Below, piece after piece: positions 1 to 8,705 of a stretch of DNA of 64,000 nucleotides; position 1 is the stretch's first letter, and every line of letters begins with the position of its first letter. Below the pieces are notes generated by a model, which was not told the origin of the DNA, made no database searches, and saw nothing but the letters and a program-made list of their open reading frames with translations. This DNA comes from DASZIT01 sp963709665 (GTDB lineage: Bacteria > Actinomycetota > Acidimicrobiia > Acidimicrobiales > RAAP-2). The translations under genes were made by a program, and so were the position numbers. The stretch covers positions 1 through 64,000 of the forward strand of contig CAVPWU010000010.1 in NCBI GenBank assembly GCA_963709665.1, read 5' to 3'.

Positions 1-245
1 AGATGGAGGCCCTTGACCGATCCGGGGGTCATGTCGGTGATGGGCCCCATCCCGGTGCCGAACACGATGGCGCAGCTCGAGCCGGGGGGCGTCAGCTGCA
101 CCACGCGCATCTCCTCGCTGACCTGGGCGTCGACCACGCTCCCGAAGCCGACCTGCTCGTAGAAGGCCTTGGCCCGGTCGACGTCGGACACCGGGACGGG
201 GACCAGCTCCAGCCGCATGTCGGGGACCGGGGAACGGTCGGTCAT
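1..245 (-). CDS. VOC/glyoxalase-family protein, C-terminus cut by window edge
   Basis: The first 81 codons of a small protein are visible and the rest lies beyond the window. The start ATG (245-243) has an AAGGAG ribosome site nine bases upstream. The N-terminus begins MTDRSPVPDMRLELVPVPVS, followed by VDRAKAFYEQVGFG, the typical first beta-alpha unit of the vicinal-oxygen-chelate fold (glyoxalase, bleomycin-resistance, extradiol dioxygenase superfamily). These proteins are usually about 120-150 residues, so roughly half is missing. The metal ligands of the C-terminal half cannot be checked. The substrate is unknown; many such stand-alone VOC proteins have no known reaction. Confidence 0.8.
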   Translation of the reverse strand, partial: MTDRSPVPDMRLELVPVPVSDVDRAKAFYEQVGFGSVVDAQVSEEMRVVQLTPPGSSCAIVFGTGMGPITDMTPGSVKGLH

Positions 246-383
246 TGCATCAACTCCTTGCGGACGCCGGACCACCGTCCGGTGATCCTCGACCCTGCCC
301 TGTTCTTAGCCGCTCGGAGAGCCGTCTGTCGGCCGTTGCGCCGCCCGACGCCACGGTCGCCCCTCGCCACCAGGGCGGGGGGC

Positions 384-409
384 GACCGATGACTCGGGTC
401 CCATCGGTC
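384..409 (-). terminator. Hairpin just after the giant repeat-protein gene
   Basis: A perfect 8-bp stem (GACCGATG / CATCGGTC, loop of 10) starts six bases past the stop codon of the giant minus-strand gene. There is no T-run on either side, so it is a weak or factor-assisted terminator at best. It could also be a 3'-end stabiliser. Confidence 0.35.
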
Positions 410-414
410 CGTCG

Positions 415-3400
415 TTACAGCGTGGCGAGGCCGACGATCGGGCTGGGCTGGTCGACCCCACCGATCGATCCGACGAAGTAGGCGTCGCCGAAGGCGAAGA
501 CCCCGCCGTCCGAGGCCACGAACCAGTAGCCCTCCCCGCTGGGGGTGGCCACCATGCCGACCACCGGCTTGAAGAGGTGGAGGGAGCCGGCCGACCCGTA
601 GAAGGGGGCGTCCCCGAAGGCGAAGATGCCGCCGTCGGAGGCCACCAGCCAGTAGCCGTGCCCGTCGTGGGTGCTGGCCATGCCCACCACCGGCTGGTTG
701 AGGTGGAGGGACCCGGTGGAGCCGTAGAAGGGGGCGTCCCCGAAGGCGAAGATGCCGCCGTCGGAGGCCACCAGCCAGTAGCCGTGCCCGTCGGGGGCCA
801 CCGACATCCCGACCACCGGCTTGTTGAGGTGGAGGGAGCCGGTCGACCCGTAGAAGCCGGCGTCGCCGAAGGCGAAGATGCCGCCGTCGGAGGCCACCAG
901 CCAGTAGCCCTTGCCGTCGGCGGTGGGCGTCATCCCGACGATGGGCTTGTTGAGGTGGAGGGAGCCGGTCGACCCGTAGAAGCCGGCGTCGCCGAAGGCG
1001 AAGATGCCGCCGTCGGAGGCCACCAGCCAGTAGCCCTTGCCGTCCGGCGTCGCCGCCATGTTCACGATCGGGCTGTTCAGCGGCAGCGAGCCGGCCGAGC
1101 CGTAGAACTTGGCACCGCCGAAGGTGAAGATCCCGCCGTTGGCCGACGCCAGCCAGTAGCCCTCGTCGATGGAGCTGCTGACCACCACGTTCAACACCGG
1201 CGAGGTGGACCCGGCGAAGGTGGCATCCCCGCTGTAGACGGCGGTGATCGGGTGAGTGGTCGCCGGGCCGCCCAGGTAGCTGGTGGTGCAGGTGGCCACG
1301 CCACCGCTGACCGCCACCGACCCGCAGCCGCTGATGGTGGAGCCCCCGTCCTCGAACGCCACGGTGCCGCTGAGGGTGCCGGCCGCCGGAGCGTTGACCG
1401 CCACGGTGGCGGTGTAGGTGACGTCCTGGAAGGCGGGCGTGGGATTGGCCGACGAGGAGACCGTGGTGGTGGTCGTCCCCCGGTTGACGGTATGGACGAG
1501 GACCCCCGAGGTGGAGGTGGCGTAGTCGGTGTCACCGGAGTACACGGCGGTGATGGCGTGCGGGCTCCCGGCCGGTGACGGGTAGGTCACCGTGCAGGTG
1601 GCCACCCCGGCGGTCAGCGCCTGGGTGGCGCATCCGGCGATGGTGGCGGAACCGTCCTTGAACGCCACCGTGCCGGTGGGGTTGCCGATGGCGGGGGCCA
1701 CCGGAGCCACCGACACGTGGTAGGTGACGGACTGGCCCGACACCGACGGGTTGGTCCCGGTGGTGAGGGTGGTGGCCGTCGCCGTGGTCCCGAGGTTCAC
1801 CGTCTGGGTGATGGTGTCGTTCGACCCGTTGAAGTTGGTGTCGCCCGAGTAGACCGCCTCGATGGAGAGCGACGAGCCGTTGGCGTGCTCGAAGGAGGTG
1901 GTGCAGGTAGCCACCCCGTCGATGAGGGACCGGCTGGCACATCCGGTGATGCTGGTGGCGCCGTTCTTGAAGTCCACCGTTCCGGTGGGGCCGCCGGAGG
2001 CCGGGCTGACGTCCGCCACGGTGGCGGTGAAGGTCACCGATTGGCCGGAGACCGACGGGTTGGTGTCCGAGGCCAGCATGGTGGTGGTGCTTCCCGGGTT
2101 GACGTCCTGGGTGTAGGTGGCGGCCGTCGACGTGGCGAAGCTGTCGTCGCCGGAGTAGGTGGCCACGATGGCGTGGCTGGACCCGTTGGCGGCGTCGAAG
2201 GCGACCGTGCAGGTGGCCACGTCGCCCACCAGGGTGACGGCGTCGCAGTTGATGGAGCTGCCGCCGCTGGTGAAGTCCACCGTGCCGGTGGGGTTCCCGA
2301 CGGCCGGGGACATCGGTGACACGGTGGCGGTGTAGGTGACCGACTGGCCGGTGACCGACGGGTTGGTCCCGGAGGTGAGGGTGGTGACGGTGCCGGTGGC
2401 CCCCTGGTCCACCGTCTGGGTGAAGTTCGGGGCTGTCGACCCGTTGAAGCTGTCGTCGCCGGAGTAGGTGGCCACGATGGCGTGGCTGGACCCGTTGGCG
2501 GCGTCGAAGCTGGTGGTGCAGGTGGCCGTCTCGCCGGTGAGGGTCACCGAGCCACAGCCCGTGATGGTGACGCTGTCACTGGTGAAGGCCACCGTGCCGG
2601 TCGGGGTGCCCGAGGCCGGGTCCGTCACGGAGACGGTGGCGGTGTAGGTCACCGGGGCTCCGGTCACCGTCGGGTTGATCCCCGAGGTGAGGGTGGTCCC
2701 GGTGCCGGTGTCGCCCTTCGAGACCTGCTGGGTGTAGGTGGGAGCCGTCGACCCGAGGAAGCTGTCGTCGCCGGAGTAGGTGGCCACGATGGCGTGGCTG
2801 GACCCGTTGGCGGCGTCGAAGGCGACCGTGCAGGTGGCCACGTCGCCCACCAGGGTGACGGCGTCACAGCTGATGGAGCTGCCGTCGCTGGTGAAGTCCA
2901 CCGTGCCGGTGGGGTTCCCGACGGCCGGGGAGGACGCCGAGACGGTGGCGGTGAAGGTCACGTCCTGGCCGGTCACCGACGGGTTGGTCCCGGAGGTGAG
3001 GGTGGTGACGGTGCCGGTGGCCCCCTGGTTCACCGTCTGGGTGAGGGAGTCGCTCGAGCTGTTGAAGCTGTCGTCGCCGGAGTAGGCGGCCTCGATGGTG
3101 TGGTTGCCGTTGGCGGCGTCGAAGGTGGTGGTGCAGGTGGCCATGTCCGCCGACACGGTGACCGAGTCGCACCCGATGGAGCTGCCGTCGCTGGTGAAGT
3201 CGACCGTCCCGGTCGGGGTGCCGGCCGCCGCTCCCGACGGGGCGATGGTGGCGGTGAAGGTCACCGACTGGCCGGTCACCGACGGGTTGGTGCCGGACAC
3301 CAGGGTGGTGGTGGTGTCGCCGGGGCTGACGTCCTGGGTGTAGGTGGGAGCCGTCGACCCGAGGAAGCTGTCGTCGCCGGAGTAGGTGGCCACGATGGCG

Positions 3401-6400
3401 TGGCTGGACCCGTTGGCGGCGTCGAAGGCGACCGTGCAGGTGGCCACGTCGCCCACCAGGGTGACGGCGTCACAGCTGATGGAGCTGCCGTCGCTGGTGA
3501 AGTCCACCGTGCCGGTGGGGTTCCCGACGGCCGGGGAGGACGCCGAGACGGTGGCGGTGAAGGTCACGTCCTGGCCGGTCACCGACGGGTTGGTCCCGGA
3601 GGTGAGGGTGGTGACGGTGCCGGTGGCCCCCTGGTTCACCGTCTGGGTGAGGGAGTCGCTCGAGCTGTTGAAGCTGTCGTCGCCGGAGTAGGCGGCCTCG
3701 ATGGTGTGGTAGCCGTTGGCGGCGTCGAAGGTGGTGGTGCAGGTGGCCATGTCCGCCGACACGGTGACCGAGTCGCACCCGATGGAGCTGCCGTCGCTGG
3801 TGAAGTCGACCGTCCCGGTCGGGGTGCCGGCCGCCGCTCCCGACGGGGCGATGGTGGCGGTGAAGGTCACCGACTGGCCGGTCACCGACGGGTTGGTGCC
3901 GGACACCAGGGTGGTGGTGGTGTCGCCGGGGCTGACGTCCTGGGTGTAGGTGGGAGCCGTCGACCCGAGGAAGCTGTCGTCGCCGGAGTAGGTGGCCACG
4001 ATGGCGTGGCTGGACCCGTTGGCGGCGTCGAAGGCGACCGTGCAGGTGGCCACGTCGCCCACCAGGGTGACGGCGTCACAGCTGATGGAGCTGCCGTCGC
4101 TGGTGAAGTCCACCGTGCCGGTGGGGTTCCCGACGGCCGGGGAGGACGCCGAGACGGTGGCGGTGAAGGTCACGTCCTGGCCGGTCACCGACGGGTTGGT
4201 CCCGGAGGTGAGGGTGGTGACGGTGCCGGTGGCCCCCTGGTTCACCGTCTGGGTGAGGGAGTCGCTCGAGCTGTTGAAGCTGTCGTCGCCGGAGTAGGCG
4301 GCCTCGATGGTGTGGTTGCCGTTGGCGGCGTCGAAGGTGGTGGTGCAGGTGGCCATGTCCGCCGACACGGTGACCGAGTCGCACCCGATGGAGCTGCCGT
4401 CGCTGGTGAAGTCGACCGTCCCGGTCGGGGTGCCGGCCGCCGCTCCCGACGGGGCGATGGTGGCGGTGAAGGTCACCGACTGGCCGGTCACCGACGGGTT
4501 GGTGCCGGACACCAGGGTGGTGGTGGTGTCGCCGGGGCTGACGTCCTGGGTGTAGGTGGGAGCCGTCGACCCGAGGAAGCTGTCGTCGCCGGAGTAGGTG
4601 GCCACGATGGCGTGGCTGGACCCGTTGGCGGCGTCGAAGGCGACCGTGCAGGTGGCCACGTCGCCCACCAGGGTGACGGCGTCACAGCTGATGGAGCTGC
4701 CGTCGCTGGTGAAGTCCACCGTGCCGGTGGGGTTCCCGACGGCCGGGGAGGACGCCGAGACGGTGGCGGTGAAGGTCACGTCCTGGCCGGTCACCGACGG
4801 GTTGGTCCCGGAGGTGAGGGTGGTGACGGTGCCGGTGGCCCCCTGGTTCACCGTCTGGGTGAGGGCCGAGGAGGCGGAAGCGTAGAAGTTGGGGGTGCCG
4901 GAGTAGGTGGCCACGATGGAGTGGCTGGCGCCGTTGGCGGCGTCGAAGGTGGTGGTGCAGGTGGCCACACCGGCGGTCAGGGTGACCGCCGCGCATCCGG
5001 TGATGTCGGAGCTGCCGCTCTTGAACTCCACGGTGCCCGCCGGTACCCCGGAGGCCGGCGCCACGGCCGCCACCGTGGCGGTGAAGGTCACCGACTGGCC
5101 GGTGACCGACGGGTTGGTGCCGGAAGTCAGCGTGGTGGTGGTATTCCCCGGGTTGACGTCCTGGGTGTAGGTGGCGGACGTCGACGCCAGAAAGCTGCTG
5201 TCGCCCGAGTAGATCGCCACGATGGCGTGGCTCAGGCCGCTGGCGGCGAGGAACGAGGTGGTGCAGGTGGCCACGTCACCGACCAGGGCCACCGCGCTGC
5301 AGCCGGTGATGTCGACGCCGCCGCTCTGGAACTCGACGGTGCCGGTCGGGTTCCCGACGGCCGGGGAGACGGGCGAGACGGTGGCGGTGTAGGTCACCGA
5401 GGCTCCGGTGACCGTCGGGTTGGTGCCACTGGTGAGGGTGGTGACGGTGCCGGTGGTCCCCTTGTTGACGTCCTGGGTGAGGGTCTTCGTCGAGCTGGCG
5501 TAGCTGGCGGAGGCCACGTAGGTGGCGACGATGGAGTGGGTGGCGCCATTGGTGGCGTCGAAGGTGGTGGTGCAGGTGGCCACACCGCCCGACAGCGTGA
5601 CCGGCGAGCAGGCGATGGCGTTGCCGTCGCTGGTGAAGGTGACGGTGCCGCCGGGGGTCCCGGTCGCCGGGCTGGTGGCGGCCACCGTGGCGGTGAAGGT
5701 CACCGACTGGCCGGTGACCGAGGGATTGTTGTTGGAGGTCAGCGAGGTGGTGGTGGCTCCCTTGTTCACCGTCTGGGTGAATCCGGGCGAGACGGAGGCG
5801 GAGTAGTTGGCGTCCCCCGAATAGGTGGCCACGATGGACTGGGTGGCGCCGTTGGCGGCGTCGAGGGCGGTGGGACAGACCGCGGTGCCGGCGGTCAGCG
5901 CCACGGCGGCGCAGCCGGTGATGGGGGTGCCGGCGTCGGTGAAACCGACGGTGCCGGTCGGGGTCCCGGTCGCCGGGCTGGTCGACGAGACGGTGGCGGT
6001 GAAGGAAACCGCCTGACCGGTCACCGACGGGTTGGTGCCCGAGGTGAGGGTGGTCACCGTGCCGGTGGCGCCCTTGTTGATGGTCTGGGTGAAGTTGGGT
6101 GACGTGGACTTGAAGAAGGTGGCATTCCCCGAGTACAGGGCGGTGATGGTCCGCGGGGAGGCCGTGACCAGGTACCCGGCCGACACCGTACAGGTGGCCT
6201 TGCCGGCGGTGACGACCGCGGCGCCACACCCGGCGATGGTGGTGCCGCCGTCCTCGAAGTTGACGGTGTTCCCGGTCCCGGTCGGCGTCGGGGTGATGGT
6301 GGCGGTGTAGGTGACCGGCTGGCCGGTGACCGACGGGTTGGCCGAGGAGGTCACTGCGGTGGTCGTGGCGGTCAGCACCGACTGGGAGAGGACGGGGGAG

Positions 6401-7089
6401 GTCGACGCCCCGGTGGTCGTGCCGTTTCCGGAGTAGACCCCGGTGATCGAGTAGGTGTTGGCGGTGGCGAAGCTGGTGGTGCAGGTGGCGGTGGAGGTGG
6501 TGGTGGTGGCTCCGGTCAGGGCCTGGGCTCCACAGCCGGCGATGGTGGTCCCACCGCTCTGGAAGTTCACCGTGCCGGCAGGCACGCCGGTGACCGAGTT
6601 GGTCACCGTGGCGGTGAAGGTCACTGCACCCCCGGTGCCGGACGGGTTCAGGGACGACACCACGGCGGTGGTGGTGGTGTGACCGACGGAGAGGGTGACC
6701 GGCGTGGCGGTGGACCCGATGTAGCCACCACCGCTGAAGGTGCCCGAATACACCGCGGTGATGCTGGCCGTGGTGCCGGCGGCGCCGGCGGTGTAGGTGC
6801 AGGTGGCGACGCCGGCGGCGTTGAGCCCCTGGGCCCCACACCCGATGTTGTTGCCGGCGGCCCGGAAGTTGACGGTTCCGTTGGCACCCGGGTTGGGGGT
6901 CACGGTGGCGGTGAAGGTCACCGTCTGACCGGAGCCGGCCGGGTTCGGCGACACGGTGAGGACGGTGGTGGTGCCCTGGGCGGCGGCCGCCACCCCGGAG
7001 GTGAGGACGATGCCGCCCGCCACCGTGGCCAGCAGAATGAGGCACCCCAGGGCGCCCCGGACCAAACGACCTACCACACGATTCTTCAC
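415..7089 (-). CDS. Giant secreted Ig-repeat protein with C-terminal YWLVASDGG repeats
   Basis: A 2224-residue secreted protein. I chose the GTG at 7089 because GGAGG lies four bases upstream and the product then begins with a classic signal peptide (VKNRVVGRLVRG, a hydrophobic core, then GVAAAAQG). An ATG at 7119 in frame would add ten residues. About 19 Ig-like units of roughly 100 residues follow, each opening with variants of TSGTNPSVTGQSVTFTATV and containing a conserved Cys pair, as in the Big_3/Ig-like-repeat families of bacterial surface proteins. The last 250 residues are six 42-residue repeats (YWLVASDGGIFAFGDA) of the kind seen in actinobacterial secreted proteins, probably beta-propeller-like. 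No LPxTG signal, transmembrane anchor or WxL motif is visible at the C-terminus, which ends IVGLATL. The role is likely adhesive or structural at the cell surface; no enzyme domain is seen. It stands alone, with its own 328-bp upstream region. Confidence 0.85.
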   Translation of the reverse strand: MKNRVVGRLVRGALGCLILLATVAGGIVLTSGVAAAAQGTTTVLTVSPNPAGSGQTVTFTATVTPNPGANGTVNFRAAGNNIGCGAQGLNAAGVATCTYTAGAAGTTASITAVYSGTFSGGGYIGSTATPVTLSVGHTTTTAVVSSLNPSGTGGAVTFTATVTNSVTGVPAGTVNFQSGGTTIAGCGAQALTGATTTTSTATCTTSFATANTYSITGVYSGNGTTTGASTSPVLSQSVLTATTTAVTSSANPSVTGQPVTYTATITPTPTGTGNTVNFEDGGTTIAGCGAAVVTAGKATCTVSAGYLVTASPRTITALYSGNATFFKSTSPNFTQTINKGATGTVTTLTSGTNPSVTGQAVSFTATVSSTSPATGTPTGTVGFTDAGTPITGCAAVALTAGTAVCPTALDAANGATQSIVATYSGDANYSASVSPGFTQTVNKGATTTSLTSNNNPSVTGQSVTFTATVAATSPATGTPGGTVTFTSDGNAIACSPVTLSGGVATCTTTFDATNGATHSIVATYVASASYASSTKTLTQDVNKGTTGTVTTLTSGTNPTVTGASVTYTATVSPVSPAVGNPTGTVEFQSGGVDITGCSAVALVGDVATCTTSFLAASGLSHAIVAIYSGDSSFLASTSATYTQDVNPGNTTTTLTSGTNPSVTGQSVTFTATVAAVAPASGVPAGTVEFKSGSSDITGCAAVTLTAGVATCTTTFDAANGASHSIVATYSGTPNFYASASSALTQTVNQGATGTVTTLTSGTNPSVTGQDVTFTATVSASSPAVGNPTGTVDFTSDGSSISCDAVTLVGDVATCTVAFDAANGSSHAIVATYSGDDSFLGSTAPTYTQDVSPGDTTTTLVSGTNPSVTGQSVTFTATIAPSGAAAGTPTGTVDFTSDGSSIGCDSVTVSADMATCTTTFDAANGNHTIEAAYSGDDSFNSSSDSLTQTVNQGATGTVTTLTSGTNPSVTGQDVTFTATVSASSPAVGNPTGTVDFTSDGSSISCDAVTLVGDVATCTVAFDAANGSSHAIVATYSGDDSFLGSTAPTYTQDVSPGDTTTTLVSGTNPSVTGQSVTFTATIAPSGAAAGTPTGTVDFTSDGSSIGCDSVTVSADMATCTTTFDAANGYHTIEAAYSGDDSFNSSSDSLTQTVNQGATGTVTTLTSGTNPSVTGQDVTFTATVSASSPAVGNPTGTVDFTSDGSSISCDAVTLVGDVATCTVAFDAANGSSHAIVATYSGDDSFLGSTAPTYTQDVSPGDTTTTLVSGTNPSVTGQSVTFTATIAPSGAAAGTPTGTVDFTSDGSSIGCDSVTVSADMATCTTTFDAANGNHTIEAAYSGDDSFNSSSDSLTQTVNQGATGTVTTLTSGTNPSVTGQDVTFTATVSASSPAVGNPTGTVDFTSDGSSISCDAVTLVGDVATCTVAFDAANGSSHAIVATYSGDDSFLGSTAPTYTQQVSKGDTGTGTTLTSGINPTVTGAPVTYTATVSVTDPASGTPTGTVAFTSDSVTITGCGSVTLTGETATCTTSFDAANGSSHAIVATYSGDDSFNGSTAPNFTQTVDQGATGTVTTLTSGTNPSVTGQSVTYTATVSPMSPAVGNPTGTVDFTSGGSSINCDAVTLVGDVATCTVAFDAANGSSHAIVATYSGDDSFATSTAATYTQDVNPGSTTTMLASDTNPSVSGQSVTFTATVADVSPASGGPTGTVDFKNGATSITGCASRSLIDGVATCTTSFEHANGSSLSIEAVYSGDTNFNGSNDTITQTVNLGTTATATTLTTGTNPSVSGQSVTYHVSVAPVAPAIGNPTGTVAFKDGSATIAGCATQALTAGVATCTVTYPSPAGSPHAITAVYSGDTDYATSTSGVLVHTVNRGTTTTTVSSSANPTPAFQDVTYTATVAVNAPAAGTLSGTVAFEDGGSTISGCGSVAVSGGVATCTTSYLGGPATTHPITAVYSGDATFAGSTSPVLNVVVSSSIDEGYWLASANGGIFTFGGAKFYGSAGSLPLNSPIVNMAATPDGKGYWLVASDGGIFAFGDAGFYGSTGSLHLNKPIVGMTPTADGKGYWLVASDGGIFAFGDAGFYGSTGSLHLNKPVVGMSVAPDGHGYWLVASDGGIFAFGDAPFYGSTGSLHLNQPVVGMASTHDGHGYWLVASDGGIFAFGDAPFYGSAGSLHLFKPVVGMVATPSGEGYWFVASDGGVFAFGDAYFVGSIGGVDQPSPIVGLATL
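475..1166 (-). repeat. Six tandem 126-bp repeats coding 42-residue YWLVASDGG units
   Basis: The 3' end of the giant gene contains six in-frame repeats with a 126-bp period. The motif CCAGCCAGTAGCC recurs at this spacing. The middle four copies are closest to each other, while the outer two have drifted (YWLASANGGIFTFGGA first, YWFVASDGGVFAFGDA last), as expected when internal copies are homogenised by recombination. Confidence 0.85.
2729..4866 (-). repeat. Near-perfect 606-bp tandem repeat, about 3.5 copies
   Basis: Inside the giant gene, a 606-bp unit (202 codons, two Ig-like domains) is repeated about 3.5 times. The copies looked identical where compared, apart from one base: position 3711 is A where the equivalent positions 3105 and 4317 are T, changing an encoded Asn to Tyr. 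Neighbouring Ig units differ widely at DNA level, so this block is a recent tandem amplification. Copy number could be collapsed or expanded in an assembly. Confidence 0.9.
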
Positions 7090-7417
7090 GATGCCTCCAA
7101 CGGCTCTACCTAGATGCAATGAATGGGAAACGGGCGAGACGCCGCCTCCATACGAAATGCCGTGGCTCGATCGTCGGTATCACCGCTTCCGATCTCACCC
7201 GCCTCACCTGTACGTCGGCACTTCCGGCCGGGACCTTGAAGCCGCGGACAGTGGTCACGTTACCGCACGGTGAGTGCAACCGGGAGCTTCGGCGCCGCGA
7301 ACCCCCTGGTGGCGCGTGACGATCGCGTTGCGAGGGTTACTGCCGGTAGCTCCTCATCCCCTTTCACTACCCGCTCCGAGGGTGGCCCGATCCCCACCAC
7401 CGGCCGGACCGCGGGGA
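7090..7417. other. 328-bp intergenic region upstream of the giant gene
   Basis: This stretch separates the LCP gene from the giant Ig-repeat gene, both on the minus strand, so it should hold the giant gene's promoter and leader. I see no convincing sigma-70 boxes and no known riboswitch. The only clear structure is the hairpin at the LCP end (7389-7419). Confidence 0.4.
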
Positions 7418-7419
7418 TC
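7389..7419 (-). terminator. Hairpin overlapping the stop codon of the LCP gene
   Basis: GATCCCC (7389-7395) pairs with GGGGATC (7413-7419), the latter running into the stop codon of the LCP gene. The 17-base loop contains the self-complementary CCGGCCGG. There is no T tract, so termination is plausible but unproven. Confidence 0.35.
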
Positions 7420-8635
7420 AGCAGGGCGTGGGGTCGAAGTTGGTGGGGATCGTGGTGGTGGTGGTCGACGACGCCGACGTCGGGGAGGTCGTGCCTCCGG
7501 TGGAGCGGCCGCTCCCCTCGTACGTCGTGGAGGTGGTGGACGACGGCCCGTAGGGACCGGGGGGCGGGGTGGTCACCGCCTCGGGGGCCTGGCCGAGCAG
7601 CTGGGCCACGGCGGCCTGGGCGGCCGGCTCCGACACGTAGAGGACCGACCCCAGGGAGGCGAACTCCGACGAGCTGGCCCCGTAGGTGGGCATGGTGTTG
7701 GTGACCAGGGCGCTGGACGAGAAGGTGTGGAACTCCCCCGCCAGGGAGGCCAGCTCGGCCACCGTGAAGGTGCTGTCGATGGTGACGCCCTGGACCACCG
7801 AGCCGATGAAGGCGTTGAGGGTCAGCGGGTTGTACCGGGTCTCCGCCTGGTTGATCAGGGCCTTGAGGAAGGCGTTCTGGCGCTGGATGCGTCCGTAGTC
7901 ACTGGTCCCGTCGTACATCCACACCCCGTCCTCCTTGTACTCGTAGTGGCGGCTGCGCGCCACCGCCAGGGAGTAACCGCCGTTGAGGTGCTGGCAGCCG
8001 GGGGCGGTGATGTTGAGCCCGGTGTAGGTGTCCTTGGCCGGGTAGGGGAAGTCGAGGTTGATGCCGCCGATGGCGTCCACCGCTCCCCGGAAGCCGGCGA
8101 AGTCCACCTGCACCACGTGGTTGATGGGGATGCCGAAGTTGGCCTCGATGGTCTGCACCAGCTGGTCGGGACCGTTGCCGTAGGTGGCGTTGATCCGGTT
8201 GTAGGTGCCGGTCTCCTTGGTGTCCCCGGCCACCGTGACCATGGTGTCCCGGGGGATGGAGAGCACCCGGACGTCACCGGTGGACGGGTCGACGTGGACG
8301 ATCTTCACCACGTCGCTCCGCTGGCCGCCCTGGGTCTCCGGTGACCCGAAGTGGGCGGCGTCGGCGGCCGACAGCCCGGCCCGGCTGTCGGAGCCGATGA
8401 TCAGCACGTTGAAGGGCTGGCCGCTGGCCGCCGTCTTCAGGTGCTTGACGGAGACCTTGGCCACCTGGTTGAACCGGTACTGGACGTAGCCGTAGCCGAC
8501 CCCCACCGCCACCAGCACCAGGGCCACCACGATGACCGCCCCCAGCAGCACCCGGTCCAGCCAGCTCCGCTTCCGCTTGCGTGCGCTTGTGCCGCCGGCG
8601 TCGGCGTCCCCCCGGGGAGCTGTTCGGCGCGCCAT
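7418..8635 (-). CDS. LytR-CpsA-Psr (LCP) family cell-wall glycopolymer ligase
   Basis: A 405-residue membrane protein from the ATG at 8635 (an upstream in-frame start would add six residues). A basic N-terminus with RKRKRSW precedes one transmembrane helix. An extracytoplasmic LCP domain follows with the family's signatures: FNVLIIGSDSR, SDVVKIVHVDP, VLSIPRDTMV and INATYGNGPDQLVQTIE, including the Arg and Asp residues that bind the polyprenyl-pyrophosphate substrate. LCP enzymes transfer wall teichoic acid, arabinogalactan or capsule precursors from lipid carriers to peptidoglycan. The C-terminal 60 residues are a Ser/Thr/Pro-rich tail. The LytR_C domain found in some actinobacterial homologues is absent. 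It follows the suf genes on the same strand, after a gap of 70 bases, without obvious functional link. Confidence 0.9.
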   Translation of the reverse strand: MARRTAPRGDADAGGTSARKRKRSWLDRVLLGAVIVVALVLVAVGVGYGYVQYRFNQVAKVSVKHLKTAASGQPFNVLIIGSDSRAGLSAADAAHFGSPETQGGQRSDVVKIVHVDPSTGDVRVLSIPRDTMVTVAGDTKETGTYNRINATYGNGPDQLVQTIEANFGIPINHVVQVDFAGFRGAVDAIGGINLDFPYPAKDTYTGLNITAPGCQHLNGGYSLAVARSRHYEYKEDGVWMYDGTSDYGRIQRQNAFLKALINQAETRYNPLTLNAFIGSVVQGVTIDSTFTVAELASLAGEFHTFSSSALVTNTMPTYGASSSEFASLGSVLYVSEPAAQAAVAQLLGQAPEAVTTPPPGPYGPSSTTSTTYEGSGRSTGGTTSPTSASSTTTTTIPTNFDPTPC

Positions 8636-8705
8636 AGTGCGTGAGGCTAGCAATCGGCCGCCGGGGTCCGGTGTCGCCGGACGGCCCGATGCCGGTCAGG
8701 GCGGG

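Noticed and set aside
2729..4866. CRISPR array
   Set aside because: The period is 606 bp, copies are contiguous with no spacers, and the block is in frame in a coding gene.
2482..6102. 1206-codon open frame on the plus strand inside the giant gene
   Set aside because: It is the antisense shadow of the repeat region; its Gly/Arg/Val-rich sequence repeats with the 606-bp period and has no domain. High GC leaves long antisense frames open.
8666..8682. Terminator after sufC
   Set aside because: Only a 6-bp stem (GTCCGG / CCGGAC) with no T-run; too common in such GC-rich DNA.
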